Source: Jannaschia seosinensis (GTDB taxonomy: Bacteria > Pseudomonadota > Alphaproteobacteria > Rhodobacterales > Rhodobacteraceae). Taken from it: a DNA stretch of 64,000 bases. A program made the position numbers and the translations under genes. The stretch lies in NCBI RefSeq assembly GCF_001408515.1, contig NZ_CYPR01000185.1, positions 1 to 64,000 on the forward strand, written 5' to 3'. The notes below the pieces were generated by a model. That model saw nothing but the letters and a program-made list of their open reading frames with translations. It was not told the origin of the DNA and searched no databases. This document shows, one piece after another, positions 9,019-22,148 of this stretch (position 1 is the stretch's first letter; every line of letters begins with the position of its first letter).

Positions 9019-11183
9019 GTCGCGCGCATCACGCGGACGGGGGAGGGGCCGGAGGCGGGCCAGAGCGCGTCCCCACCCGCGGGCAGCGTCGTCCCGCGGG
9101 TCGAGATGTGCAGGACGAACGGCCCGCGTGCCGCGCGAAGCTCTCCCTCGGGCGCATCAAGGGCGCGCCACTCAGTCGTGAAGGCGTCGGGGTTATCGCG
9201 GCGCAGTTGCAGGAGCGTGCGGGTCAGGTCGAACTTCGTGCGATCGAAAGGGGAGCGCACCTCCGCCCCTTCGTTCAGCTTTGCCAGCGCATCCCAATCC
9301 ACGGCTGCCCGGTTGTCCGGGTCGGTCAGGCGGAAACTGCCGATCTCGGTCCCCTGATAGATGTCGGGAATGCCCGGCACGAAGAACTTGAGCGCGCATT
9401 GCGCCAGCGCGAGGTTTTCGGCCCGCGTGGCAAGGCCCGACAGGTCATCGGCGGGGGCGAAGCGGTCGGCGACGCTGCGGGCCGCGTCGAGGACCGGGCC
9501 TTCGAACTCCTCGACCACATCGGTCCAGAACGTGTCCCGCTTGGCCTCGCGCATGGCCTTTTCCAGATGTGCGGGCAGCCGCTCCGCCAGATCGCCGTCG
9601 GGTGCGGCGGCGAAGGCCGATTGTGCCAGATACCAACGCCACGGCTGCGGCAGGTCGGGCACGCGGGACAGAAGCGCCTCGGCGGCGTCGGGATCGTGCG
9701 AGATGGCGGCGATCCGCATGCGCGCATCCTCCGACCGCTTGGTGTCGTGGCTGGAGGTCAGGGTCAGCGCGTTCGGCATCAGGGCCGCGCGGCGCTCCAT
9801 CCAGGTGTGGAAGGCGTCGGCATCCATCGCAGGTTCGTCCGGCTCCGCGCCCACCTCGTTGGCCGACAGAAGCGGCGTCCAGCGGTAGAAGGCGGTGTCT
9901 TCCTGCGCCTTGGCAATGGCCGCGCCGGTCAATTGTTGCAGACGCAGGCGCAGTTCGGAATTGGCCCTATCCGTCAGAAGGTCCGTCAGGTCGCCGAGCG
10001 CGGCGGCGGCGGGCCTGTCCCTTGCCGCGCGTGCGGCGGTGTCGCGGATCAGTTCGGCATCCGCCTCGGGCACGGCATCGGCCGTGGCATAGGTGCGGTA
10101 GCGCGGAAAGGCGCGGACATAGGCGAGAATCGCCTGTCGCCATGACGCCCGCCCCCATTCGAGATGCGCCCCCGCCCGGACGGCGAGGTTGGTCAGGCGC
10201 TCTACCTCGGCCTGAAGTTCGGTCGTCACGATCTGCGTCTTGGCGTCGTCGCGGACGTCGTGGAAGGCGGGCCAGCCTTCGGCCATGCGCGCGGCGCCGT
10301 CCCCATCGGTCAGCACGCGGGCGATCGAGCGGGCCGCGACGTAGCCGGTCGTGCCCTCGACCGGCCAATCGGGCAGGGGCTCGTCGCCGGTCAGGATCTT
10401 TTCGACCCAGATCGGCGTGCCGGGCAGGCGGTCGCGCAGACGGCCGAGATACTCGTCCGGGTCGGCCAGACCGTCCACATGATCCACGCGCAACCCGTCG
10501 GCCACACCGCTTTCGATCAGGTCGAAGGTCAGGCGGTGGACGTCCTCGAACACGTTCGGGTCCTCGATGCGCAAGCCGATCAGGCCGGTTACGGTGAAGA
10601 ACCTGCGGTGGTCGATGGCGGCGGACTCGGTGCGCCAATGGGTCAGGCGCCACGGCTGCGCATTGTGGATCGCGGTGAGGTCGCCCTCGGGCTGCGTCGC
10701 CAGCGGGATGCGCAGCCCGGGGGCGACCATCTCGTCGCCCTCAACCTCGATGTCACCCGCCGCGGCAAGCTCCGCGAAAGGGGCGCCGAGCCAGGGCAGG
10801 CGCAGGCGGCCATTGGACCAGTTGATATCGAAATGATCGGCGAAGCGGCTGTCGCGGCCGTGGCGGAGCACGTCCGAGAGCCACGGATTGTGGACGGTGA
10901 ACGCCATGTGGTTCGGCACGATGTCGAGGATCAGGCCCAGCCCCGCCTCGTGCAGCCGATCCGCCAGTGCCTCCAGCCCCGCACGGCCGCCGAGATCCGG
11001 TTCAACCTCGTTCGGATCGGTCACGTCGTAGCCGTGGGTCGAGCCGGGCGCGGCGGTGAAGACCGGCGCGAGGTAGAGATGCGAGACGCCGAGGTCGCGC
11101 CAATAGGGCACGAGGTCGGCGGCGCGGGCGAAATCCATCCCCTCGCGCAGTTGCAGGCGGTAGGTGGCGGTCGGCAGCTTCAT
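9015..11183 (-). CDS. treY: Maltooligosyl trehalose synthase
   Basis: TreY is a GH13 enzyme that isomerises the reducing-end alpha-1,4 bond of a maltooligosaccharide to an alpha,alpha-1,1 bond, giving maltooligosyltrehalose for TreZ. The protein has 722 residues. It opens with TATYRLQL, carries the Y-APVF..GSTHGYD segment near residue 40-55, the catalytic GLRVDHVDGL motif, the WVEKIL acid/base segment and the SSHDTKRSED region, all diagnostic of TreY. It is the last gene of the seven-gene glucan operon; its ATG overlaps the malQ stop as ATGA. Together with treZ it closes a route from alpha-glucan back to trehalose. Confidence 0.96.
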   Translation of the reverse strand: MKLPTATYRLQLREGMDFARAADLVPYWRDLGVSHLYLAPVFTAAPGSTHGYDVTDPNEVEPDLGGRAGLEALADRLHEAGLGLILDIVPNHMAFTVHNPWLSDVLRHGRDSRFADHFDINWSNGRLRLPWLGAPFAELAAAGDIEVEGDEMVAPGLRIPLATQPEGDLTAIHNAQPWRLTHWRTESAAIDHRRFFTVTGLIGLRIEDPNVFEDVHRLTFDLIESGVADGLRVDHVDGLADPDEYLGRLRDRLPGTPIWVEKILTGDEPLPDWPVEGTTGYVAARSIARVLTDGDGAARMAEGWPAFHDVRDDAKTQIVTTELQAEVERLTNLAVRAGAHLEWGRASWRQAILAYVRAFPRYRTYATADAVPEADAELIRDTAARAARDRPAAAALGDLTDLLTDRANSELRLRLQQLTGAAIAKAQEDTAFYRWTPLLSANEVGAEPDEPAMDADAFHTWMERRAALMPNALTLTSSHDTKRSEDARMRIAAISHDPDAAEALLSRVPDLPQPWRWYLAQSAFAAAPDGDLAERLPAHLEKAMREAKRDTFWTDVVEEFEGPVLDAARSVADRFAPADDLSGLATRAENLALAQCALKFFVPGIPDIYQGTEIGSFRLTDPDNRAAVDWDALAKLNEGAEVRSPFDRTKFDLTRTLLQLRRDNPDAFTTEWRALDAPEGELRAARGPFVLHISTRGTTLPAGGDALWPASGPSPVRVMRAT

Positions 11184-12901
11184 TCAGGCCTCGGACGTGC
11201 GTCGGACATGATCCGGGTGGTGCGGGAAAAGGTGGGATGGGTGGCGATGTCTTCGAGTCGCGTGGGCGAGCGGGGGCGCCAGTTCGGGTAGGCGTCCGTC
11301 ACGCCGGGCAGGTTGGTCGGCCGGGCCGGCCCCACCAGATCGGCCAGCCGCACACCGGCAAGAAGCGACGGCGTCGCGGCGATGAAGCGATGCGCGGCGT
11401 CGAGAAGCGTGTCGGGATCGGGATCCGTCGTGGTCACTCCGAGCGCGCGGGCCAGATGCTTGCGCTCCCACTCGCGATGTTTGCGATGCTCCTTGCTGGC
11501 CTTGGGCGAGACGAGGCCGTGCTCCTCGCGCAGATCGATATCGATGCCCTCCCACCACCCGGCAAGCGGGGGCAGATCGTGCGTCGACAGGCAGGCCAGC
11601 GCCATCTCCGGATAGGTGTCGGCGGTGGCGAAACCGTCTTCGGATTGCTCGAAATAGACGATGCGGTAGGACAGCACGCGCGCCTTTTCCATCGCATCGC
11701 GGAAGCCCTCGGGGACGAAGCCGAGATCCTCCCCGATGACCACGGCCTCCTCCTTTTGCGACGCGTTGGCGAGAACGCGGAGCATGTCGGGCAGGGGATA
11801 GCGCAGATGCGTGCCATGCGCGGCGGGTTCTCCTTCGGGGATGAGGAAGAGCTGCCAGAGGGCCATGGCGTGGTCGATCCGCAACGCGCCGGCATCGCGG
11901 AGCTGCGCTGCAATCATGTCGCGGAACGGGGCGAAGTCCGTTTCCCGAAGGGCGGCGGGCGAGGGCACGGCAAGCTGCCAGTTCTGCCCCTCCTCGCTGA
12001 AGACGTCGGGCGGTGCGCCGACGGTCAGACCGGGAAGAGCAGCGGCGGCGCCGGACCACGTCGCCGACCCGTCGAGGGCCTCGCCCACGGCGAGATCGAG
12101 ATAGAGCCCGATCCGCATGCCCGCATCCTTGGCCGCCATCTGCGCTTCGTGAAGTTGCCGCCGCGCAGTCCATTGCAACCACAGGTGGAAGCGGATCTCG
12201 GCCGCATTTTCCTCGGCGAAGGCGGCGACTTCCGGCGTGGCGGGATCGCGGAACGCTTCGGGCCAGTCGTGCCAGCCGCCGCCATGGGCGTGGCTCAGGG
12301 CCTCGAACAGGGCATGCAGCCGTAGCGCCTCGCCACCCTCGGTGACGAAGGCGTCGAAGGCCGGGTCGTCGCCGAACCCGTCGAAGGCGTGGCGCAGGGC
12401 GGTGAGCTTTGCCCGAGCCACGTCGGAATAATCGACCGTGTCGCCATCCGCCATTGCCGGCCGCGCGCAGCCAAGGGCATCGGGCGCGATGTAGAGCGGG
12501 TTCAGGAACCGCCTGCTCGACGGGGAGAAGGGGGAGGCATGTTCGGGAATCGCGGTGAACAGCGCGTGCACCGGATTGATCCCGAGGAAATCCGCGCCCG
12601 CCGCGCCGCAGATGCGCGCAAGTTCGGCCAGATCGGCGAAATCGCCGATGCCCCAGGAGCGATCCGACCGGATCTCGTAGAGTTGGCAGAAGATGCCCCA
12701 GCCGGGCGCGTCCCGCAGGGACGGCGGCAGGTAGCACCGCGCCTCCTTCGGTACGTTCATGCGTTTGGGCGCGGCCGGGCCGGTCGGCGGGCCGTCCGGG
12801 TCCTGGCCCAGCCCGTCGAGGATCAGGCGCAGGGTTTCCTGCGGAACCTCTCGCCCGTCATATTCCAGCGTCAATCCGTGATGGCGGGCAAGGCGTTTCA
12901 T
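11180..12901 (-). CDS. malQ: 4-alpha-glucanotransferase (amylomaltase)
   Basis: MalQ is a GH77 enzyme that transfers alpha-1,4-glucan segments between chains (disproportionation). The 573-residue protein shows the GH77 markers: GWGIFCQLYEIRS-type N-terminal block, the nucleophile region ALRIDHAMALW, the acid/base region VIGEDLG, and the CLSTHDLPPLAGWW segment. It lies between treZ and treY, coupled by ATGA overlaps at both ends. In this setting it probably recycles short malto-oligosaccharides released by GlgX so that TreY or GlgB can use them (inference from context). Confidence 0.95.
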   Translation of the reverse strand: MKRLARHHGLTLEYDGREVPQETLRLILDGLGQDPDGPPTGPAAPKRMNVPKEARCYLPPSLRDAPGWGIFCQLYEIRSDRSWGIGDFADLAELARICGAAGADFLGINPVHALFTAIPEHASPFSPSSRRFLNPLYIAPDALGCARPAMADGDTVDYSDVARAKLTALRHAFDGFGDDPAFDAFVTEGGEALRLHALFEALSHAHGGGWHDWPEAFRDPATPEVAAFAEENAAEIRFHLWLQWTARRQLHEAQMAAKDAGMRIGLYLDLAVGEALDGSATWSGAAAALPGLTVGAPPDVFSEEGQNWQLAVPSPAALRETDFAPFRDMIAAQLRDAGALRIDHAMALWQLFLIPEGEPAAHGTHLRYPLPDMLRVLANASQKEEAVVIGEDLGFVPEGFRDAMEKARVLSYRIVYFEQSEDGFATADTYPEMALACLSTHDLPPLAGWWEGIDIDLREEHGLVSPKASKEHRKHREWERKHLARALGVTTTDPDPDTLLDAAHRFIAATPSLLAGVRLADLVGPARPTNLPGVTDAYPNWRPRSPTRLEDIATHPTFSRTTRIMSDARPRPE

Positions 12902-14622
12902 GAGATCCAGAATGCAGTCGAGGCCGGAACGCCGGGAGCGTCGCCGGTCAGGTGGATGAGGTCACCGTCGGCCGGCGGCAGATCGGCCTTTGCGTCCGAC
13001 AGGTTCGTACGCACCGAAAGCCGGCCGCCGCCCAACTGCCAGTCGACGGCGAAACACAAGGCAGGGGCCTTGAGCATGGTGCCGCAATCGGAGCCCGTGC
13101 CGGGGATCATCGGAACGATCCGCTCCCGACGAAGGATCAGCAATTCGCGGTGGCGGGCCAGCGCGGCCTGACCGGCTTCGCTCTCGGCCTTGGACCAGTC
13201 GATGCGGCTGCGCTCGAAGGTTTTGGGGTCGACGGGATCGGGCACGTCGCTGGCCGAAAAGCTCTTGAAATGTTCGAACTCGCGGCGGCGGCCTTGGGTC
13301 ACGGCCTTTCCCAACTCGCCCTCGAACCCGGCGAAGAACAGGAACGGGTTCGTCTCATCCCATTCGTCGCCCATGAAGATCATCGGGACATGCGGCGAAA
13401 GAAGCAGGAGAGCCTGCATCGCCCGCAGGCGGTCGTGATCGGCCAGCACGGTCAGACGTTCGCCCATGGCGCGGTTGCCGATCTGGTCGTGGTTCTGGAG
13501 GAAGTCGATGAAGACGTCCGGCGGCAGATGCCCGGAGGGAGAGCCTTTGCCGCCCGCCCCGCGCGTCGAAAACCCCTCGGCCATCGAACGGACCAGAAGG
13601 CTGGTCGGATCGTCGGCATAGGCGTCGTAATAGCCCTCCGTCTCGCCGGTCAGAAGGACATGCGCGGCATTGTGCCAGTCGTCGTTCCACTCGGCGGTCA
13701 TCAACGGCACGCGGTCGCCGTCGCGGGCGTGCAGATGCGTCACGTTGCGGTTGTCCTCGGTGGTCAGGTGCACGGGCCGGTCCACGGTCGCGCGCACCTC
13801 GCGGGCGAGGTCGATCAGGATCTCCGTGTCGGAATGCGGATCGCGGACGTGGTCGATCGCGTCGAGCCGGAGCCCGTCGAGGTTGAAGTCGCGGATCCAG
13901 TAGAGCGCGTTCTCGATGAAGAAGCGGCGGACCGGCTCGGCGGCATAAGCGATGCCCGCGCCCCAAGGCGTCTGCCGCTCCGGATCGAAGAAGCGGGACG
14001 CGTACATGTGCAGGTAATTTCCGTCCGGGCCGAAGTGGTTGTAGACGACATCCATCAGCACCATCAGCCCGTGCGCATGCGCCGCGTCGATCAACTCGCG
14101 CAACTCCTCCGGGGTGCCGTAGGCGGGATGCGGCGCGTAAGGCAGAACGCCATCATACCCCCAGCCCCGATCGCCGCCGAAATGCGCCACGGGCAGGATT
14201 TCCAGCACCGTTACGCCCAGATCGGCGAGATGCGGCAGCTTTTCGATCGCGGCGCGGTAGGTGCCTTCGGGCGTGAAGGTGCCGATATGGCACTCGTAGA
14301 TCACCGCCTCGTGCCAGCCCCGGTCGGGCCGGTCGTGGCGCCAGTCGTGGGCGGAGGATGCGACGACGCTGGTGCCGTGCACCGTCTCGGCCTGAAGCCG
14401 CGAGGCGGGATCGGGAACCCGGTGATTGTCGGGCAGGCGGAACGCGTATTCCGTGCCCACCGGCGCGTCGGCGGTGAGTTCGAACCAGCCGTCGCCGACG
14501 GTCTTCATGTCGTGCTCCCCGTCGGGAAGGCAAAGCCCGACCTCCGGCACGTCGGGGGCCCAGAGGCGGAAGCGGGTTCCGGTGTCAGACGGGATCGCTC
14601 CCCAAGTCGGAAGGTCGGTCAT
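12898..14622 (-). CDS. treZ: Malto-oligosyltrehalose trehalohydrolase
   Basis: TreZ is a GH13 enzyme that cuts maltooligosyltrehalose to free trehalose. The protein has 574 residues: an N-terminal beta-sandwich beginning TWGAI..GTRFRLWAPDV, then the catalytic barrel with [12 protein letters not shown] (nucleophile Asp), the TTEDNRN acid/base segment and FLQNHDQIGNRA. The ATG at 14622 is chosen because it overlaps the glgX stop as ATGA and gives the family N-terminus; the in-frame extension upstream is an out-of-frame shadow of glgX. It works with treY at the far end of the operon. Confidence 0.95.
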   Translation of the reverse strand: MTDLPTWGAIPSDTGTRFRLWAPDVPEVGLCLPDGEHDMKTVGDGWFELTADAPVGTEYAFRLPDNHRVPDPASRLQAETVHGTSVVASSAHDWRHDRPDRGWHEAVIYECHIGTFTPEGTYRAAIEKLPHLADLGVTVLEILPVAHFGGDRGWGYDGVLPYAPHPAYGTPEELRELIDAAHAHGLMVLMDVVYNHFGPDGNYLHMYASRFFDPERQTPWGAGIAYAAEPVRRFFIENALYWIRDFNLDGLRLDAIDHVRDPHSDTEILIDLAREVRATVDRPVHLTTEDNRNVTHLHARDGDRVPLMTAEWNDDWHNAAHVLLTGETEGYYDAYADDPTSLLVRSMAEGFSTRGAGGKGSPSGHLPPDVFIDFLQNHDQIGNRAMGERLTVLADHDRLRAMQALLLLSPHVPMIFMGDEWDETNPFLFFAGFEGELGKAVTQGRRREFEHFKSFSASDVPDPVDPKTFERSRIDWSKAESEAGQAALARHRELLILRRERIVPMIPGTGSDCGTMLKAPALCFAVDWQLGGGRLSVRTNLSDAKADLPPADGDLIHLTGDAPGVPASTAFWIS

Positions 14623-16685
14623 GGCAGAGCCTCCAGAAGAATGAGGGCGCGGGCGTCGATTTCGATCTGGTCCTCGACGGGTTCGCCAAAGCCGTCGGGC
14701 GTGGCGGCGCCCTCCGTCGTGGAGACCAGATGGCGCCAGCGGCCTTTGGGCAACTCGACTTCGCGCGGCTCGGCGCCCGCGTTCATGGCGAGGAACAGTG
14801 TCGCGTCGTCGCGCCCGTGATAGCTGATGGCGAGGGCCCGCCGCTCCGGGTCTTCCCAGGCCTCCGGCTCTATCCCGCCGCCGCGCAGGCGGTGCCACGT
14901 CACGTGCCGGTTCTCGGGATTGTCCGCCGATGCATGCAGGAAGCGATGCGCCGTCAGGATCGGCCTCGAATTCCGCACGGCGATCAGGCCGCGCACGAAA
15001 TCGACGAACGGGTCGTCGGCCTGATCCCAATCGAACCAGTTCATCTCGCCGGGCTGGCAATAGGCGTTGTTGTTGCCGTCCTGGCTTCGCCCGTTCTCGT
15101 CGCCCATCAGGATCATCGGCGTGCCTTGGCTCAGCATGAGCGTGGCCATCATGTTGCGCCGCTGCCGGTCGCGCAGCGCGTTGATCTCGGGGTCGTCGGT
15201 CGGCCCCTCGACGCCGTGGTTCCAAGACAGGTTGTGCGAATGGCCGTCCTTGTTGTCCTCGCCATTCGCCTCGTTGTGCTTTTCGTTGTAGGAGACGAGG
15301 TCGGCCAGTGTGAAGCCGTCATGCGCGGTGATGAAATTCACCGACGTCCAAGGCCGCCGCCCGTCATGCTCGAACTTCGAGGCCGAGCCGAGCAGCCTGT
15401 CGGCCATTTCGGGCGTCTGACCCGCATCGCCTTTCCAGAAGGAGCGGACGGTGTCGCGGTAGGTGTCGTTCCACTCCGCCCAGCCGGGGGGAAAATTGCC
15501 GACCTGATAGCCGTCATTGCCGGTATCCCACGGCTCGGCGATCAGCTTGACCTGACCCAGAACCGGATCCTGCCGCACGGCGGTGAGGAACGGATTGGCC
15601 GGGTCGAAGTAGTCGCGCCGCCGGCCCAGCGTCGTCGTCAGGTCGAAGCGGAAGCCGTCCACATGGCAATCCTCGACCCAGTAACGCAGCGAGTCCATCA
15701 CCATCTGCATCACGCGGCTGTTCTCAAGATTGAGCGTGTTGCCGGTTCCGGTCGTGTCGAAGCAGTAGCGCGGGTCGTCGCCCAGCAGGTAATAGGAAGC
15801 GTTGTCGATCCCGCGGAACGACAGGGTCGGGCCAAGCTGGTTGCCTTCGGCGGTGTGGTTGTAGACCACGTCCAGGATCACCTCGATGCCCGCATCGTGC
15901 AGGCGGCGGACCATCACCCGGAACTCGTCGAGGGCGCCGGGCTGCACGAGATAGCGGTTCGCGGGCGCGAAGAACCCGGTCGTGTTGTAGCCCCACCAGT
16001 TCACGAGGTCCTTCTCCAGAAGGTATCTGTCGTCGTGGAAGGAATGGATCGGCAGCAGCTCGATCGCGGTGACACCGAGGCGCTTGAGATGCGCGATCGT
16101 GCCCGGCTCGGCCAAGCCCTCGAAGGTGCCGCGCATGGGCTCCTCGACATGTGGCGCGCGCATCGTCATCCCGCCCACATGGGCCTCGTAGATGATGGTC
16201 CGGCTCCAGGGTGTGCGGGGGTGGGCATCGTCGCCCCACGTGGCGGCGTCGGGCGTGACGACGCATTTGGGCATCATCCGCGCGCTGTCGCGACGGTCGA
16301 AGCTCAAATCCTCCTTCCGGTGTCCGATCCGGTAGCCGAACAGCGCGTCGTGCCAGCGCAATTCGCCCTTGTGGCCCCGGGCGTAGGGGTCGAGCAGCAG
16401 CTTGTTGGGATTGAACCGATGCCCCGCTTCGGGGGCATAGGGGCCGTGAACCCGGTAGCCGTAGAGCTGGCCGGGCCGCACTTCGGGCAGGTAGCCATGC
16501 CAGATCTGGTGCGTGTTCTCGGGCAGGGGGATGCGCGCGATCTCGCGCGTTCCCGCGTTGTTGAACAGGCACAATTCGACCTTTGTCGCATTGGCGGAAA
16601 ACAGGGCGAAATTCGTTCCCGCCCCATCCCAAGTCGCGCCACGGCGCGACCCGATGCCGGGTTCGACTCGATACTCGGATGACAT
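14619..16685 (-). CDS. glgX: Glycogen debranching enzyme
   Basis: GlgX is a GH13 isoamylase-type enzyme that hydrolyses alpha-1,6 branches of trimmed glycogen. The 688-residue protein has an N-terminal CBM48-like domain (GATWDGAGTNFALFSANA), the catalytic DGFRFDLTTTLGR and LIAEPWDTG motifs, and the characteristic late block AHDGFTLADLVSYNEKHN with WNHGVEGPTDD. It lies 10 bases after the glgB stop, the only junction in the operon without an overlap, and GAGGGAA precedes its ATG. Its products would feed MalQ and TreY. Confidence 0.96.
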   Translation of the reverse strand: MSSEYRVEPGIGSRRGATWDGAGTNFALFSANATKVELCLFNNAGTREIARIPLPENTHQIWHGYLPEVRPGQLYGYRVHGPYAPEAGHRFNPNKLLLDPYARGHKGELRWHDALFGYRIGHRKEDLSFDRRDSARMMPKCVVTPDAATWGDDAHPRTPWSRTIIYEAHVGGMTMRAPHVEEPMRGTFEGLAEPGTIAHLKRLGVTAIELLPIHSFHDDRYLLEKDLVNWWGYNTTGFFAPANRYLVQPGALDEFRVMVRRLHDAGIEVILDVVYNHTAEGNQLGPTLSFRGIDNASYYLLGDDPRYCFDTTGTGNTLNLENSRVMQMVMDSLRYWVEDCHVDGFRFDLTTTLGRRRDYFDPANPFLTAVRQDPVLGQVKLIAEPWDTGNDGYQVGNFPPGWAEWNDTYRDTVRSFWKGDAGQTPEMADRLLGSASKFEHDGRRPWTSVNFITAHDGFTLADLVSYNEKHNEANGEDNKDGHSHNLSWNHGVEGPTDDPEINALRDRQRRNMMATLMLSQGTPMILMGDENGRSQDGNNNAYCQPGEMNWFDWDQADDPFVDFVRGLIAVRNSRPILTAHRFLHASADNPENRHVTWHRLRGGGIEPEAWEDPERRALAISYHGRDDATLFLAMNAGAEPREVELPKGRWRHLVSTTEGAATPDGFGEPVEDQIEIDARALILLEALP

Positions 16686-16695
16686 CGAAATTCCC

Positions 16696-18866
<2,171 letters not shown>

Positions 18867-18870
<4 letters not shown>

Positions 18871-21800
18871 GCGTTCTCCGCGATTTGTAGAAGGCCCTTC
18901 AGGGGCACGTCGATCCAGGCGGGCCGGAAGGACCGCTCGTATTCCACCTCGTAGGCGCATTTGCGCAACAGGTGCAGGTCGAGGAGCGCGTCCTCGAAAT
19001 CCCGGTCGGCGGGGCGGACGGGCGCGTTGCCCATCGTCTCGCGCCAGGCATCGAGGAAGGCGCCGGCCGTGGCCGCGCGCCATTCGTCGACCTGCGCCAT
19101 GGCGCGGGTGGCGTCGGCACCCGCCTCGATCCGGCGATCAAGCGCCGTCCACAGCGCATAGTCGAAGCTGCGCAGCATCCCCGCCACATCGCGCAGGGGC
19201 GAGGACTTGGCCTGCCGCTCCGCGAGGCTGCGGGACGGCTCGCCCTCGAAGTCGATGATGGCGAGGTCGCCCTGCGCCACGAGAACCTGCCCCAAATGGT
19301 AGTCGCCATGGACACGGCATTCCGCGCCCGAGGGCGTCATGGCGGAAACCCGGTCGATCCGCGCCATGATCGCATCGCGGCGATCGAGAACCTGCCGCGC
19401 GATCTCGGCCGCCTTGGGGCTGAGTTTGGCCGGATCGATCGCGTCGAGCGTCCGGGCCATCTCCGTCCGGGTTTCTTCGACCAGAACCGCGAGGCGATCG
19501 GCATCGACCGGTTCCGTTCCGAATGCATCGGTGCCGGAAGCCAGAGCGAGGTGCATCTCGGCCGTGCGTTGACCCAGCAGCGTCCCGAGATCGAGCGCGC
19601 CGACCATCAGCGGCCGCTGATCGCCCTCATGACCGACCTCGCGGGCTTCCATCTCCCGGTCGAGGCCCTCGGTGACGAAGGACCAGGCATCGCCTTGATT
19701 GGGCACGTATTCGGACGCGGCGGCCAAGACCGTCTCGGTCCCGTCCGCACCTTGCCAGGCGATCGTGCCCAGAAGGCGCGGCGTGGCGGTGAAGTCCGTC
19801 TCCTCCGAAAGGAAGCGCGCGACCTCGATATCGGGCTGCAGCCCTTCGCGAAGGCGGCGGTAAAGCTTGAGTACCACCTGATCGGAGAACGCGACGGAGG
19901 CGTTCGACTGCTCCGCACCCAGAAGGCGCGGCTCGCCGGCCGTCTCCTCGTCCGGCAGGTCGGTGCCGGTGAAGACGAGCTTGCCGCCCTCACCCGTCAT
20001 CACGAGCTTTTCGCGCATCGCGTCGAGCAGGGTACGGGCCATGTCCTCGTCGGAGGCACCGTCCATCAGCGCGCCGACCTTGTTGGTGCGCCGCAGCTTG
20101 GCCAGCGTCGCCGGCAGGCGCGGCGACATGGTCAGCGCTGATTCATCCCAAACGGCTGAGAGTGGCAGGAAGTAGTTCTGCGTCTCGCCCCCCGTCTCGA
20201 CCTCGGCGACCGCCAGCATGTGCTTGCCGGACTCGAGCTCGCCCAACTGGCGCAGCCGGACGGAATCGGCTCCGGCGGATTTGCCCGCGAACCAGCGCTG
20301 CAGGTCGATATATTGCGGCAGGGAGCGTTCCATGAACTGCCGCGCGTCACGCCCGTCAAGGGCGGTCGAAATCCGGCCGTCGCGCGTCGTCAGCGTCACG
20401 AAATCGGGCAGGACCTGTGGGCTGGGCATGTGCCAATCCGGTGCCTCTTCCTCGGAGGCGAGGACGAACCAGAAGAATCCGTAGGCCGGCAGCGTCAACA
20501 TGTACGGAAGCTCGCCCACCGGCGGGAACGGCGCCTGGCCCACAAGCTCGACCGGCACGCGGCCCTTGTAGCGGCTCAGGTCGATTTCCACCGCCTGCGG
20601 GGCGCGGCTGAGATTTGCGACGCACAGGACGGCCTCGTCCCCCTCGGCGCCCGGATCGACATCCTTGGCCCGGCGGATATAAGCGAGTACCTTGCGGTTG
20701 GCGGGATAGAGCAGGTCGATCTCGCCGCGCCCGAACACGTCGTGCTTCTTGCGCACCGTCACCATGCGCCGCATCCAGTTGAGGAACGACGACGGCGACA
20801 GGGCCTGCGCCTCGACGTTCAGCCCCTCATACCCGTATTCAGGATCCTGGATGACCGGCAGGTAGAGCTGCTGCGGCACGGCGCGGCTGAAGCCCGCGTT
20901 GCGGTCGGCGGACCACTGCATCGGCGTGCGGACGCCGTCCCGGTCGCCGAGATAGATGTTGTCGCCCATCCCGATTTCGTCGCCGTAATACATGATCGGC
21001 GTGCCCGGCATGGACAGCAGCATGGAGTTCAGAAGCTCGATCTTGCGCCGGTCGTTCTTCATCAGCGGCGCGAGGCGGCGGCGGATCCCCATGTTGATGC
21101 GCGCCCGCTTGTCGGCGGCATAGGTCTCCCACAGGTAGTCCCGCTCCCGGTCGGTCACCATTTCGAGCGTCAGCTCATCGTGATTGCGCAGGAAGATGCC
21201 CCATTGGCAATCTTCGGGGATCTCGGGCGTCTGGCGGATGATGTCGGTGATCGCGTGGCGATCCTCCTGCGCGACGGCCATGTACATCCGCGGCATGAGG
21301 GGGAAGTGGAATCCCATGTGACACTCGTCGCCCTCACCGAAATAGGGGCGGGTATCCTCGGGCCACTGGTTCGCCTCGGCCAGGAGCATCCGCCCTTCGT
21401 AATGCTCGTCCAGGTCCTTGCGGATCGCCTTCAGGATGTCGTGCGTCTCGGGGAGGTTCTCGTTGTTCGTCCCGTCCCGCTCCACGAGGTAGGGGATCGC
21501 GTCGAGCCGCAGCCCGTCCACGCCCTTGTCGAGCCAGAAATGCATGACGTCCAGCACCGCGTCGAGAACGGCGGGGTTGTCGAAGTTCAGGTCCGGCTGG
21601 TGGTCGAAGAAGCGGTGCCAGTAGAACTGGTCGGCCACCGGATCCCAGGTCCAGTTGCTGTCATGGGTGTCGTTGAAGATCACCCGTGTCGTGTCCATCC
21701 AGCGCGTCGGGTCGTCGGACCAGACGTAGTAATCCCGCTCCGGGCTGCCCTTGGGGGCGCGGCGGGCCTTCTGGAACCACTCGTGCTGGTCGGAGGTGTG

Positions 21801-22148
21801 GTTGATGACCAACTCCGTGATGACCTTGAGGCCGCGACGATGCGCTTCGTCGACGAACTTCTGGAAATCGTCCATGTCGCCGTATTGCGGATTGACCGCC
21901 TTGAACTCGGCGATGTCGTAGCCGTCGTCGCGCAGCGGCGAGGGATAGAACGGCAGCAGCCAGACGGCCGTGGCCCCCAGCGACTGGATATGGTCGAGAC
22001 GCTGCATCAGGCCCTTAAAGTCGCCGATGCCGTCGTTGTTGCTATCTTGGTATGCCTTGACGTGGCACTGGTAGATCAAGGCGTCCTTGAACCAGTCCGG
22101 CCGGTCGGCCTTTTCGTCTGTGGCGATGTGCGGTGCGGGCGCGTTCAT
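18867..22148 (-). CDS. treS: Trehalose synthase fused to maltokinase (TreS-Mak/Pep2)
   Basis: This is a natural two-enzyme fusion of 1093 residues. Residues ~15-560 are TreS, a GH13 isomerase interconverting trehalose and maltose: it opens [15 protein letters not shown], with nucleophile D216 ([11 protein letters not shown]), acid E258 (LLAEANQW) and H323-D324 (RNHDE). From about residue 590 to the end is a maltokinase domain of aminoglycoside-phosphotransferase type, shown by the catalytic [12 protein letters not shown] and [10 protein letters not shown] motifs. The fusion should channel trehalose to maltose 1-phosphate, the substrate of GlgE encoded just upstream. The start ATG overlaps the glgE stop (ATGA). 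A longer in-frame extension to 22304 lies within glgE and is rejected. Confidence 0.95.
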